Origin: Gammaproteobacteria bacterium | Lineage (GTDB): Bacteria; Pseudomonadota; Gammaproteobacteria; SZUA-21 | DNA: 41,133 nt | NCBI GenBank assembly: GCA_003233345.1 | Contig: QILK01000233.1 | Location: 1-41,133 of the forward strand | Direction of reading: 5' to 3' | In this document: positions 16,378-26,329 of the stretch, piece by piece | How the letters are laid out: every line of letters starts with the position of its first letter | Position numbering within the stretch: position 1 is the first letter of the stretch | Notes under the pieces: model-generated | The model's input: the letters and a program-made list of their open reading frames with translations, nothing else | Told to the model about the DNA's origin: nothing | Database searches by the model: none | Position numbers and translations under genes: made by a program

Positions 16378-16487
16378 TTTTTTCTACCGGTTATTTTAAT
16401 CAATCGTTACGGAATAACCTGATATTAGAAGCAAAAATTGGGCAAACTAATGCTGCTTTAGTAATAAATCTCTGTCTGCAAAGCCGA
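16378..16487 (-). promoter_or_regulatory. Likely promoter region of the partner-switch/MCE operon
   Basis: This 110-bp AT-rich gap separates the ArsS-like gene from the HDOD-PP2C gene on the same strand. It is the only sizeable gap before the tightly overlapped cluster, so a promoter is expected here, although read-through from the ArsS-like gene is possible. I find no convincing -35/-10 pair by eye. Confidence 0.3.
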
Positions 16488-17447
16488 TCACAATGCGCCG
16501 CCGCAGCTGCTGCCGGCCCCAGCCGTGCAAGCAAAGCAATGACCGGCGGTACGAATTGGGTGATTGTCCAACTGAGAAATATCCAGATCAGAAATATGCC
16601 ATTTTATATTCGCAGAAGTTTTCAGTGCCAACCCCAGCATCTGATTAAAATCACAGTCGTAGACATAGCCATTCCAATCAATACTAATCATATTACGACA
16701 CATCACCTTGGTAAGGTTACTCTGATGGTGATTTTTTTTAAGTAAATCCATATAATCGTCAAACTGATTTTTTGAAACTAAAAGACTACCGAAACGTTGA
16801 ATAGGCATATTCGCCAAAGTATAAAGATGATTGAAAACGATACCCCACTCTTGCATAAGATGTGCTTTGTAGGTTTTTTCCAGTTCAATTTGCTCTGGCG
16901 GTAACGCCGGATCCTGCGGATTATACATTAGGTTAAGCACCAATCCTGAACCCGGTTTACCATATCCAAGCTGATTTAATCTTTTAAGTGCTTTGATACT
17001 TTTTTCAAAAACACCGCTACCACGTTGCTTATCGACATTTGATTTTAAGTAACACGGTAATGAAGCGACAATCTCGACACCCTGTTCGCGCAAAAAATCG
17101 GCTAGATTTTCTTGCCCATCCTCTTCGAGCACGGTCAGGTTACAACGATCGATAATATGTACATCAAGTGCTTTTGCTGCGCTGACCAGATAGCGAAAAT
17201 CAGGATTTAATTCGGGGGCACCGCCGGTTAGATCCAATACGCCAATGCCTGTTCGTTCCAATATTTGCAATAAAAGGTCGATATGCTCGCGCGCCATAAT
17301 CTCCTTGCGATTTGGGCCGGCATTGACGTGACAGTGTATACACTGCTGATTGCATAAATAACCCAGGTTAACCTGTAAAATTTCCACTGCCTTACGTTTT
17401 AACGATGGAAATTCGATTTTTTTTAATAATGGAAATGTATCTCGCAT
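16488..17447 (-). CDS. arsS: ArsS-like radical SAM protein (arsenosugar biosynthesis type)
   Basis: This 319-aa radical SAM enzyme has the cluster-binding motif CNQQCIHCH (Cys32, Cys36, Cys39) followed by VNAGP. The C-terminal Cys-rich domain (DUF3641-like) includes VMCRNMISIDWNGYVYDCDFN and ends CFACTAGAGSSCGG. This layout matches the radical SAM/Cys-rich family that includes ArsS, which couples an adenosyl/ribosyl group to methylated arsenic. The usual partner, an arsenite methyltransferase (ArsM), is not in the window, and no ars regulator or transporter is nearby. The function could therefore be arsenosugar synthesis with distant partners or a related modification. It is divergent from hemB. 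Confidence 0.85.
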   Translation of the reverse strand: MRDTFPLLKKIEFPSLKRKAVEILQVNLGYLCNQQCIHCHVNAGPNRKEIMAREHIDLLLQILERTGIGVLDLTGGAPELNPDFRYLVSAAKALDVHIIDRCNLTVLEEDGQENLADFLREQGVEIVASLPCYLKSNVDKQRGSGVFEKSIKALKRLNQLGYGKPGSGLVLNLMYNPQDPALPPEQIELEKTYKAHLMQEWGIVFNHLYTLANMPIQRFGSLLVSKNQFDDYMDLLKKNHHQSNLTKVMCRNMISIDWNGYVYDCDFNQMLGLALKTSANIKWHISDLDISQLDNHPIRTAGHCFACTAGAGSSCGGAL

Positions 17448-18720
<1,273 letters not shown>

Positions 18721-18822
18721 TCGATTAATATTGATCAGTGACTGAATACTTAATCGATAAGTGGATACCAACAATCGCCAATAATACCGGCGTCCTACTA
18801 ATTTAAACTACAGAATCAGGTA

Positions 18823-20439
18823 ATGAAAAAATATAAACACAAGGCAGCGATTGCCGTCATAATTATTATATCGATCAGTTATAGTCAACCAGAAGTCACT
18901 AGCGCAGCCAGCTTACCCATAGCCAGCAGCAAGCTTAGTGCAGCACCCGCTCTGAGAAAACCAACCGCCCCCAAAGCAACCTTTTTTAGGGCACGCCGAT
19001 TAAAAAATGGTGCACGTATAGTATGGGAAAAAAAATGCTGGTTCAGTAACAGCAATGTTATTAAAACCCACTGCGCCCACTACTATCCACCCGTTAAAAA
19101 TAAAACACATCCGCCACACAGAATCCCTATTGTCTATTTCCAGACAAAAAAACAGCTGGATCCTGAACCGATACTCTATATAGCCGGCGGCCCAGGTTAT
19201 TCTACTGGCTTACGGCAAAAAAATATCCCCGGCTGGATTCGCTGGATCAATGACGCCAAATGGGGGCACGACCTGATTTTATTCGACCAGCGTGGAACGG
19301 GGCTAAGCAAACCCTCTATCGCCTGCCCTAATTTAATAGAAACAAATATTAAGCAACTGGCAGCGAATATAAGTCCACAGGAAGAATCTATTTCATGGCA
19401 AAAATTTAGCCAAGGATGCTTTAATCTATTAACTAAAAAAGGGCTTGATTTAAACCAGTACACGACCTTATCAACCGTAGAAGACATAAAAAATATTATT
19501 CAATTAATTAAAGCTAAGCAGTGGAATATTTATGCAGTATCTTATGGCACCCGCGTCGCCCTGCAATTACTAAAAGAAGACAACGCCTTAATTAAGGCCG
19601 TTATTCTTGACTCAGTTTATCCTACTGATATAAACGAACTAATCGTTGTACCGGAGCTAATGGCCTATTCATTCAAGAAACTATTGGCGACCTGCCGCCT
19701 AAAATATTTTTGTGGTAAGTTTGCGCCTAACCTTGAAAAAAATATAAGCCAGATGGTAAAAGAGCTGAATTCAAAACCTTATGCCTTTAAGGTCCAGCCA
19801 GAAAATTATAATAAAGAGATCACGGTGACCATAAATGGATACCGTTTTGCATGGATGTTATATATGTCAATGTATCACTGGGATCTGATCGAAAAAATGC
19901 CAGCAGCAATAGCCACCGCCGCCAAGCACGGGCCAGCGGCATTAAAACCGATGGTAGCAAAATATGCCCAATGGTCTCTGGACAAGACCTTTAGTCCAGC
20001 AGCCTATTACTCCGTAGAGTGTCATGACCGGGATAAAATAGTTTCTAGAGAAATGTATCAAACCGAAGTTGATAAATACCCTTATGTAAAGCAGTTTGTA
20101 GGCTTCCAATGGCAGTATGATGTTTGCAAATTCTGGAAATCAGGGCGTGCGCCTAAGGAATTTTTTCAACCGACAAAAAGCAGTGCTCCAATACTGCTGC
20201 TCAACGGTGAATTGGATCCCGTTACACCCTGGTACTGGGCGGCTCGTGTCGCTAAAGAACTTAAAAATAGTTACTTTATAAAGATACCGGGTGTCGGCCA
20301 TGGTGCCGTTGATAGTGATCAATGCGCCACCAAGATTGCTATTGCCTTTTTTAACACACCCCATAAGCGCCCAACACTGGACTGCGAGCAAAAGTGGCAT
20401 CAACCGGATTTTAAATTTGACAAAAAGGCACTCAACTAA
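18823..20439 (+). CDS. Exported alpha/beta-hydrolase of the TAP/proline iminopeptidase type
   Basis: The 538-aa product begins with a signal-like sequence (KYKHKAAIAVIIIISISYS) followed by an Ala/Ser/Pro-rich linker. The hydrolase domain shows GGPGYSTG (oxyanion loop), DQRGTGLSKPS, a nucleophile elbow AVSYGT (Ser240, with Ala in place of the first Gly), the Asp region NGELDPVTPW and the His region GVGHGAV. A TAP-like C-terminal domain is typical of tripeptidyl or proline aminopeptidases of this family. It probably acts on short peptides in the periplasm or outside. A lipoprotein gene follows after 2 nt, so the two are co-transcribed. Confidence 0.86.
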   Translation: MKKYKHKAAIAVIIIISISYSQPEVTSAASLPIASSKLSAAPALRKPTAPKATFFRARRLKNGARIVWEKKCWFSNSNVIKTHCAHYYPPVKNKTHPPHRIPIVYFQTKKQLDPEPILYIAGGPGYSTGLRQKNIPGWIRWINDAKWGHDLILFDQRGTGLSKPSIACPNLIETNIKQLAANISPQEESISWQKFSQGCFNLLTKKGLDLNQYTTLSTVEDIKNIIQLIKAKQWNIYAVSYGTRVALQLLKEDNALIKAVILDSVYPTDINELIVVPELMAYSFKKLLATCRLKYFCGKFAPNLEKNISQMVKELNSKPYAFKVQPENYNKEITVTINGYRFAWMLYMSMYHWDLIEKMPAAIATAAKHGPAALKPMVAKYAQWSLDKTFSPAAYYSVECHDRDKIVSREMYQTEVDKYPYVKQFVGFQWQYDVCKFWKSGRAPKEFFQPTKSSAPILLLNGELDPVTPWYWAARVAKELKNSYFIKIPGVGHGAVDSDQCATKIAIAFFNTPHKRPTLDCEQKWHQPDFKFDKKALN

Positions 20440-20441
20440 AT

Positions 20442-20966
20442 ATGAAAACTATAAAACTCTTTACTATTTTGTTAGTCACGTTTTTTATTGCTGCATGCTC
20501 CGGGATAGCGCACATAAAGAATAGTGGCGTTAAACTACCTGCTAAAAAATATACTTTCAATGATATCAATATTACGCTGTCTAAATCCGCCAAAAAAATG
20601 CTTGCCAAAAATAAACTTTTTAACAAAGACATTATGAGAAAAAGCGTATTGTTTGCGCTCAAAAAAGAAAAACTTATCAATAAAAACTCTGCCAACACCT
20701 TGCATATCAATATAACCAAAATTAAAACCCGCTCAAATTTTGTCGCCATCGTATTAGCCATTGTTGGTACCGATAAAATCTCAGCTGAAGTCACTGTCGA
20801 AGACCGGGCTGGCCATATTAAGGAAAAATTCAAACTTAACTCAACATTTTCATTAGGTGGAACACTCACCGGGCATTCCGCTGTGCGTTTGCGTTTTTTG
20901 TATTACAACATCGGTATTATTATTAGCAACGTATTTACTGGAAATGATAAGCTAACTGATTTTTAG
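20442..20966 (+). CDS. Small lipoprotein of unknown function
   Basis: This 174-aa protein has a clear lipoprotein signal sequence with lipobox IAAC at about residue 19. The mature part is lysine-rich and beta-strand-like (YTFNDINITLSKSAKK), with a repeated strand-helix pattern and a short hydrophobic stretch FVAIVLAIVG near the middle. It may belong to a DUF4410-like group, but I am not certain. It begins 2 nt after the stop of the TAP-type hydrolase gene and is probably translated from the same message. Confidence 0.75.
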   Translation: MKTIKLFTILLVTFFIAACSGIAHIKNSGVKLPAKKYTFNDINITLSKSAKKMLAKNKLFNKDIMRKSVLFALKKEKLINKNSANTLHINITKIKTRSNFVAIVLAIVGTDKISAEVTVEDRAGHIKEKFKLNSTFSLGGTLTGHSAVRLRFLYYNIGIIISNVFTGNDKLTDF

Positions 20967-21059
20967 TGCCATATTATTGTCATAATTGATCCTGCCTTTG
21001 CCATAGTTACCCCTCAACTAGTGCATTTCCCTCCGCTAGTATTCAAACTGTCTTAAGCG

Positions 21060-21208
21060 TTAACTCCTCCACTCCTTCGTGAGCCTGAGGTGCCCCTCGC
21101 GCGGGAGTTCTCGTAGCCTAGACGGTCAGCACATGCCAGGCTAACCGTCAGGGTGCCTCTTTAAAGCAGTACTCCGAGTAGTGCGGTGCACGGAAGCACC
21201 GCTTTTTT
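21060..21208 (+). ncRNA. Candidate structured RNA ending in an intrinsic terminator
   Basis: In this gene-free stretch several paired elements occur in series. GAGGTGCCC (21087-21095) pairs with GGGTGCCTC (21151-21159) through two G-U wobbles, which fits RNA made from the plus strand. Inside, GACGGTCAGC (21121-21130) pairs with GCTAACCGTC (21140-21149), while TAGCCT (21114-21119) can instead pair with AGGCTA (21138-21143). Next comes GCAGTACT/AGTAGTGC (21166-21184), then the terminator. The alternating pairings look like a riboswitch or attenuator, or an independent sRNA. It matches no RNA family I know. Confidence 0.45.
21183..21208 (+). terminator. Rho-independent terminator
   Basis: GCGGTGC (21183-21189) and GCACCGC (21196-21202) form a 7-bp stem with loop ACGGAA, followed by six T residues. 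It ends either the upstream hydrolase-lipoprotein transcript or the candidate structured RNA. Its left arm overlaps the preceding hairpin by two bases. Confidence 0.85.
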
Positions 21209-21318
21209 AACGGCTGCCACCATAAAATTTCTATATCTTGCTGATTTAAAACATTTTTAATACTTTTTTTGACACTAATCCAGTTAAATCCAAACTAAAA
21301 CAGGCGTTATACTTGACC

Positions 21319-21346
21319 TTGTTTATGGCCCCAATACGTTTATAGT
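21319..21346 (+). promoter_or_regulatory. Possible sigma-70 promoter for the alpha-2-macroglobulin gene
   Basis: TTGTTT at 21319-21324 and TATAGT at 21341-21346 are separated by 16 bp and lie about 70 bp before the start at 21414. It comes after the terminator at 21183-21208, so an own promoter is expected here. The -35 box is weak. Confidence 0.4.
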
Positions 21347-21413
21347 ACGGATAAATTACTCTTAACGGATAGTGGTGACCATTAATTTCAAAACCGATAG
21401 TACCAATTAACAG

Positions 21414-24400
21414 ATGGGAGTTAGAATTGTGAAGACCAACACGCGGCTGCTTTTACCAATATTTCTGATCCTTGGGTTTTCCGTTGCATTGATAGCCTGG
21501 GCACTGATAAAAATCGCCCTTGCACCATCAGATGATAACAAGAACCAACAGGTAACCGTTACACCCAATAATTTTTCCGTCGAAGTCATCAAAATATCGG
21601 AACAGACTTTTGATGATAAACCAACACTGGCCATTCTTTTCTCAACCCCACTTGATCCCAAAATTCGCTATGATAATTTTATAGAAACGTATCATGTCAA
21701 AAAGGGATTGCATAACAAACTGAATGGAAGCTGGGTGTTAAGCGATAACCGCCGCGTATTGTATTTTCCCCATATAAAGGCACAAACACATTATTACATC
21801 AAAGTGCTACAGGGTTTGCCTGCCAGCAATGGCAAAAAAAGCAAACTCAATACCGCGAAAACAATCAAAACCAAGAAAGTCACTGCCATCGCCAGTTTTG
21901 CCAGCCGTGGTAATATTTTACCGGCGCGTTTAAACGGTGGGCTTCCCATTGTTACGGTGAATACACCTGAAGTCGATATCCAGTTTTTACGTGTCAAGCC
22001 TAATAATACCAGTAAATTTCTATCGCAATTTTCATCATCAAAAAACTTTAATGAGTGGCAACTCGATCAGATGAAGAATGTTGCTGATAGTGTTTACCAA
22101 AATCGGTTTGTCACCCGCGCGCAAAAAAATAAACGAACCATCACCCATATCCCGGTAAAAAATATTAAAGAATTATCCAAACCGGGAATGTATATCGCAG
22201 TAATGACTATCCCTGGAAAATTTGATTATTACAAATTTAAAACATCACTATTCCTGGTGACCGATATTGGTTTGCACGCCCGGGTATATAAAGAAAATTT
22301 TACCGTGTATGCCTCCTCCCTGGCCACCGGTGCATCCATCAGCAATTTAAAATTACAAATGATCGATAAAAAGGGCAAGCAACTGGAAGAAGTCACCAGT
22401 GATGCCGACGGTGTTGCTACCTTTTCCTCCAAACCTGCTGAACAGGGTGCGATAATCGCAATAAGAGGCAAAGAATTCTCGTTATTATCATTTAAAGACC
22501 CGGCGCTTGATCTGTCAGAATTTAATGTAAAAGGTTCCGAGCAAAACCCAACCGAGGCGTTTGTTTACAGCAATCGCGACTTGTTTCGTCCCGGTGACCG
22601 TGCCGATTTTTCGGTGGTATTACGCGATTACGACGGCCACAGCGTCAAGGCACAACCGTTAAAAATAAAAGTAAAACGCCCCGACGGCCGAGTGATACGT
22701 AATTTGACACTGAAACCCGGCGATAAGGACAAGCTTGGCTATTATTATTATCGATTTAATATTCCTGGAAATGCACAAACCGGCAAATGGTCGTTGGAAG
22801 TCATTACCGATCCGGCATTAAAAAAACCGGCTTCAATACACAAGTTTAACGTCGAAGAGTTTCTTCCCGAACGTATGAAGCTCGACCTGGCGTCCGCAAA
22901 AAAATATTTGACCTTATCCGAATTGTTTGTCATACAAACCACCGGTGCTTATCTCTACGGTGCACCGGCAGCGGGCAACCGGGTTAAAGCTGTTTTGAAT
23001 CGCTATATGGAAAAACACCCGGTCAAAAAATATAAGGACTACTTTTTTGGCGATATCGCCGATGAAAAAAACCGCGAGCGCGATGAAATAACCGACGATA
23101 AGCTCGATAAACGCGGTCAATTTACCATAACGGTCGCGGCGCCCAAGGGCAAAACAAAATCGCAAAACTCGGCCATGACCGTCAGAGTCACGACCAGCAT
23201 CTTTGAGTCCGGTGGTCGCCCGGTAACCCGGTCAATCAAACGTGTTGTCTGGCCAGCAAAAACGCTTATCGGTGTCAGACCGCTGTTCACTGGTAAAAAT
23301 GCCAGCGACAATTCCAATGTTGAATTTGAAGTGATCAAGGTTAATCCCGAGGGACGTCGGCTCGCGGCTTCCAACCTTGAAGTCAAACTTATCCGTGAAG
23401 ACCGGAATTATCACTGGGAACATACCGATCAACGCGGTTGGCACTATGAGTTCACCCAGGATGAGTATCCGGTTGTTGTGCAAAACCTGAATATTAACGC
23501 CAATAATAAAGCTAAAGTTTCAGTCCCCGTCGAATGGGGAAGTTACCGTCTTGAAATCACTGACCCGGACACACAACGTAAATTAAGTCACCGTTTTTCT
23601 GCCGGTTATGGCTGGGAGCAAAAACAGCAATCAGCAAACGCACGACCAGACATGATTAATATCACCCTGGACTATAAAGGTGGCGATACGGCTGACGTTA
23701 AACTGGTACCGCCCAAAGCAGGCAAAGGTATTCTTTTTATTGAATCTGACAAGCTACTCTATACCCAGCGAATCGATTTGCCGGCAAAAGGTAAAACTTT
23801 CAAATTAAAAATTCCAAACGAATGGAAGGCGCGGCACGACATTTATATAAGTGCTATTGTCTTTAGACCGGGTGCAAATAAAAATCATATCACCCCCAAT
23901 CGCTCTGTCGGCACTGTCCACTTGCCCTTTGCTCGTGATGATCGCAAGCTTAGTATCAGCATGGACCTACCAGAGAAAATGCAGCCCGACCGACCGCTAA
24001 AAGTAAAAATCAAAATAGCTAACCTCAAAAATAAAAAGGCAATGGTAACGGTCTCCGCTGTCGATATGGGTATTTTAAATATTACTGACTATAAGACACC
24101 CGATCCGTTTAAATATTTTTTCGCGAAAAGACGTTACGGTGTACAACAATATGACCTATATGGCAAAGTAATCGAAAACCTTAAAGGCGTCGAAGGTAAA
24201 CTTCGTTTTGGTGGCGATGGCGTTGCAAACAAGCAAAACAAGCGCCCGGATGCAAAAGTAAAAACCGTTGCCCTGTTTAGTGGGGCGGTCATGCTCGATA
24301 AGCACGGCGAAGCCACCGTCGAACTAAAAGTACCTGACTATAATGGCAGTTTGCGGGTCATGGCCGTCGCATTTACCAATGATAAATATGGGTCCAGCGA

Positions 24401-26327
24401 ACGAGAAATCATAGTCGCTGCCCCTATCATTGCAGAAATATCAATGCCCCGATTTATCAGCCCGGGAGACAAGTCCAGACTAACGCTGGATTTACATAAT
24501 CTAAGCGGCAAAACCCAAACTATATCCGTCGATGTTAGCGCCAGTTTTCCGCTCAAGATGGAGAAAAGCGAGCAAAAAATAACACTGACCGACAAGGAAA
24601 AGAAAATATTAACGTTTGATTTACACGGCGGCGAGGATTTCGGCGTCGGAAAAATCCAGGTTAATGTCAACGGTAGTGGTATTAAACTAGAACGACAATG
24701 GGAGTTAGGTGTCCGTCCCGCTTACCCTGGTGTCCGACGTGTGGTCAACAAGGTTATTCAACCGGGAGAAGATCTGGTTATCGACAAAGAGCAACTGGAA
24801 AACCTGATGTCTTCAACCGTCGATGGAACGCTGGTTGTTTCCACCACACCACCATTAAACATTCGCGGTGCCGTTAAAGGCTTGTTGTCTTACCCTTATG
24901 GCTGCCTGGAGCAAACCACGAGCAAAGCGTTTCCGCTGGTCTATATTAACAAGCAAAAAGCCCTGCAATATGGTTTAAAAGCATTTAGCGACAAGCAAAG
25001 AGCGGAAATGATTGCCAAGAGTATTAATCGCATTCGCTCTATGCAGCGATCCAGCGGTGGATTTGGTCTTTGGAATAACCGCAGTCCAGAAGAACCCTGG
25101 TTAACACCCTATGTCACTCATTTTTTACTCGAAGCCAAAGACAACGGGTTCTCCGTACCCGCCGACATGTTGCAATCGGCTCTTAAGAATTTGGAAAAAC
25201 GCATTTCCACCCGGCGAATTAATCTTGCTCGCCATTTTCACACAGAGAAGATAAGACATCTTGCCTTTGCCTCTAATGCTTATGCGGGCTATGCGCTGGC
25301 GAGAGTTCAACGTGCACCACTGGGAACGCTCAGAACACTATTCAAACTTCATCATAAAGAATCGGAATCGGGTCTGCCATTGATACACCTTGGGCTGGCG
25401 CTTAAGCTACAGGGGGATACAGCGCTTGGAATGAAGTCGATCAAACTGGGCTTAAAAAAAACGCGTGAGTCCAAACGTTATTTAGGCGACTATGGTTCAC
25501 CCGCACGTGATATGGCCATGAGCTATGCCCTGCTCGCCAAACATGGCATTAAAGATCCGGGCGCCGATAAGCTGGTCTTCAGTCTGGGTAAAAAAATCCA
25601 GAGCAGCAATTACCTAAGCACGCAAGAACAACTGGCTATTTTCCTGGCCGGAAATGCGCTCAGCAAGAATAAGGGCAAGCAATGGAATGCGACGTTAGTC
25701 AAGGGAGACAAATCCACTGCGCTTGATTATAGCGGTCGAATGGTAAAGCGGTTTGACTTTAAAGATATCAATAACGGGTTACAGCTAAAATCGACAACGC
25801 AGGAGCCTTTATATGCGATGTTTGTTACCACTGGCTATCCAAAAAAAGCGCCAAAACTGCAAAATAAATATATCGATGTGGTTCGAACCCTTTATGATAT
25901 GCAAGGTAAAAAAATCGAACGCAAGCAATATAGGGTTGGTGAGTTATTCATAGCTCATCTATCCGTTCGCGGTGACAAGCGGACCGATAATGCCTTGGTC
26001 GTCGATTTGCTACCCGCAGGATTTGAGATTGAAAATCTGAATATCAGTAAGGGTGAAAATTTCGAAAATATTAAAATTAATGGCAAGCACCCGAAAACCG
26101 TTATGAATAATGCTTATATTCTACATCAGGAATATCGCGATGATCGCTTTGCCGCCGCCATTAAAATACACCGACATCGCTCGGTCGATCTCTTTTATCT
26201 AGTACGCGTGGTCTCACCCGGTATCTATAAGGTACCGCCGACACTGGTGGAAGATATGTATAGTCCGGAATGGCGTGGCATTGGCAGCCCCAGTGAGGAT
26301 ATCACTGTCGTCAACAAAGCATTATAA
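21414..26327 (+). CDS. yfhM: Bacterial alpha-2-macroglobulin (YfhM-type)
   Basis: This 1637-aa periplasmic protease trap resembles eukaryotic alpha-2-macroglobulin. An N-terminal membrane segment (LLLPIFLILGFSVALIAWAL) has no lipobox Cys, so the protein is probably anchored by a helix rather than by lipid as in E. coli YfhM. MG-type beta domains follow, including an MG2-like block (FVYSNRDLFRPGDRADF). The thioester motif CLEQ is Cys1164-Gln1167 in YPYGCLEQTTS, inside the thioester domain. A C-terminal receptor-binding-like domain ends the protein. It would trap incoming proteases after cell-wall damage. pbpC begins 2 nt later, the conserved pairing with PBP1C, which repairs peptidoglycan. Confidence 0.95.
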   Translation: MGVRIVKTNTRLLLPIFLILGFSVALIAWALIKIALAPSDDNKNQQVTVTPNNFSVEVIKISEQTFDDKPTLAILFSTPLDPKIRYDNFIETYHVKKGLHNKLNGSWVLSDNRRVLYFPHIKAQTHYYIKVLQGLPASNGKKSKLNTAKTIKTKKVTAIASFASRGNILPARLNGGLPIVTVNTPEVDIQFLRVKPNNTSKFLSQFSSSKNFNEWQLDQMKNVADSVYQNRFVTRAQKNKRTITHIPVKNIKELSKPGMYIAVMTIPGKFDYYKFKTSLFLVTDIGLHARVYKENFTVYASSLATGASISNLKLQMIDKKGKQLEEVTSDADGVATFSSKPAEQGAIIAIRGKEFSLLSFKDPALDLSEFNVKGSEQNPTEAFVYSNRDLFRPGDRADFSVVLRDYDGHSVKAQPLKIKVKRPDGRVIRNLTLKPGDKDKLGYYYYRFNIPGNAQTGKWSLEVITDPALKKPASIHKFNVEEFLPERMKLDLASAKKYLTLSELFVIQTTGAYLYGAPAAGNRVKAVLNRYMEKHPVKKYKDYFFGDIADEKNRERDEITDDKLDKRGQFTITVAAPKGKTKSQNSAMTVRVTTSIFESGGRPVTRSIKRVVWPAKTLIGVRPLFTGKNASDNSNVEFEVIKVNPEGRRLAASNLEVKLIREDRNYHWEHTDQRGWHYEFTQDEYPVVVQNLNINANNKAKVSVPVEWGSYRLEITDPDTQRKLSHRFSAGYGWEQKQQSANARPDMINITLDYKGGDTADVKLVPPKAGKGILFIESDKLLYTQRIDLPAKGKTFKLKIPNEWKARHDIYISAIVFRPGANKNHITPNRSVGTVHLPFARDDRKLSISMDLPEKMQPDRPLKVKIKIANLKNKKAMVTVSAVDMGILNITDYKTPDPFKYFFAKRRYGVQQYDLYGKVIENLKGVEGKLRFGGDGVANKQNKRPDAKVKTVALFSGAVMLDKHGEATVELKVPDYNGSLRVMAVAFTNDKYGSSEREIIVAAPIIAEISMPRFISPGDKSRLTLDLHNLSGKTQTISVDVSASFPLKMEKSEQKITLTDKEKKILTFDLHGGEDFGVGKIQVNVNGSGIKLERQWELGVRPAYPGVRRVVNKVIQPGEDLVIDKEQLENLMSSTVDGTLVVSTTPPLNIRGAVKGLLSYPYGCLEQTTSKAFPLVYINKQKALQYGLKAFSDKQRAEMIAKSINRIRSMQRSSGGFGLWNNRSPEEPWLTPYVTHFLLEAKDNGFSVPADMLQSALKNLEKRISTRRINLARHFHTEKIRHLAFASNAYAGYALARVQRAPLGTLRTLFKLHHKESESGLPLIHLGLALKLQGDTALGMKSIKLGLKKTRESKRYLGDYGSPARDMAMSYALLAKHGIKDPGADKLVFSLGKKIQSSNYLSTQEQLAIFLAGNALSKNKGKQWNATLVKGDKSTALDYSGRMVKRFDFKDINNGLQLKSTTQEPLYAMFVTTGYPKKAPKLQNKYIDVVRTLYDMQGKKIERKQYRVGELFIAHLSVRGDKRTDNALVVDLLPAGFEIENLNISKGENFENIKINGKHPKTVMNNAYILHQEYRDDRFAAAIKIHRHRSVDLFYLVRVVSPGIYKVPPTLVEDMYSPEWRGIGSPSEDITVVNKAL

Positions 26328-26329
26328 AG

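Noticed and set aside
25880-25900. GGTTCGAACC, like a tRNA T-arm
   Set aside because: It lies inside the alpha-2-macroglobulin gene and there is no acceptor stem or anticodon arm around it.
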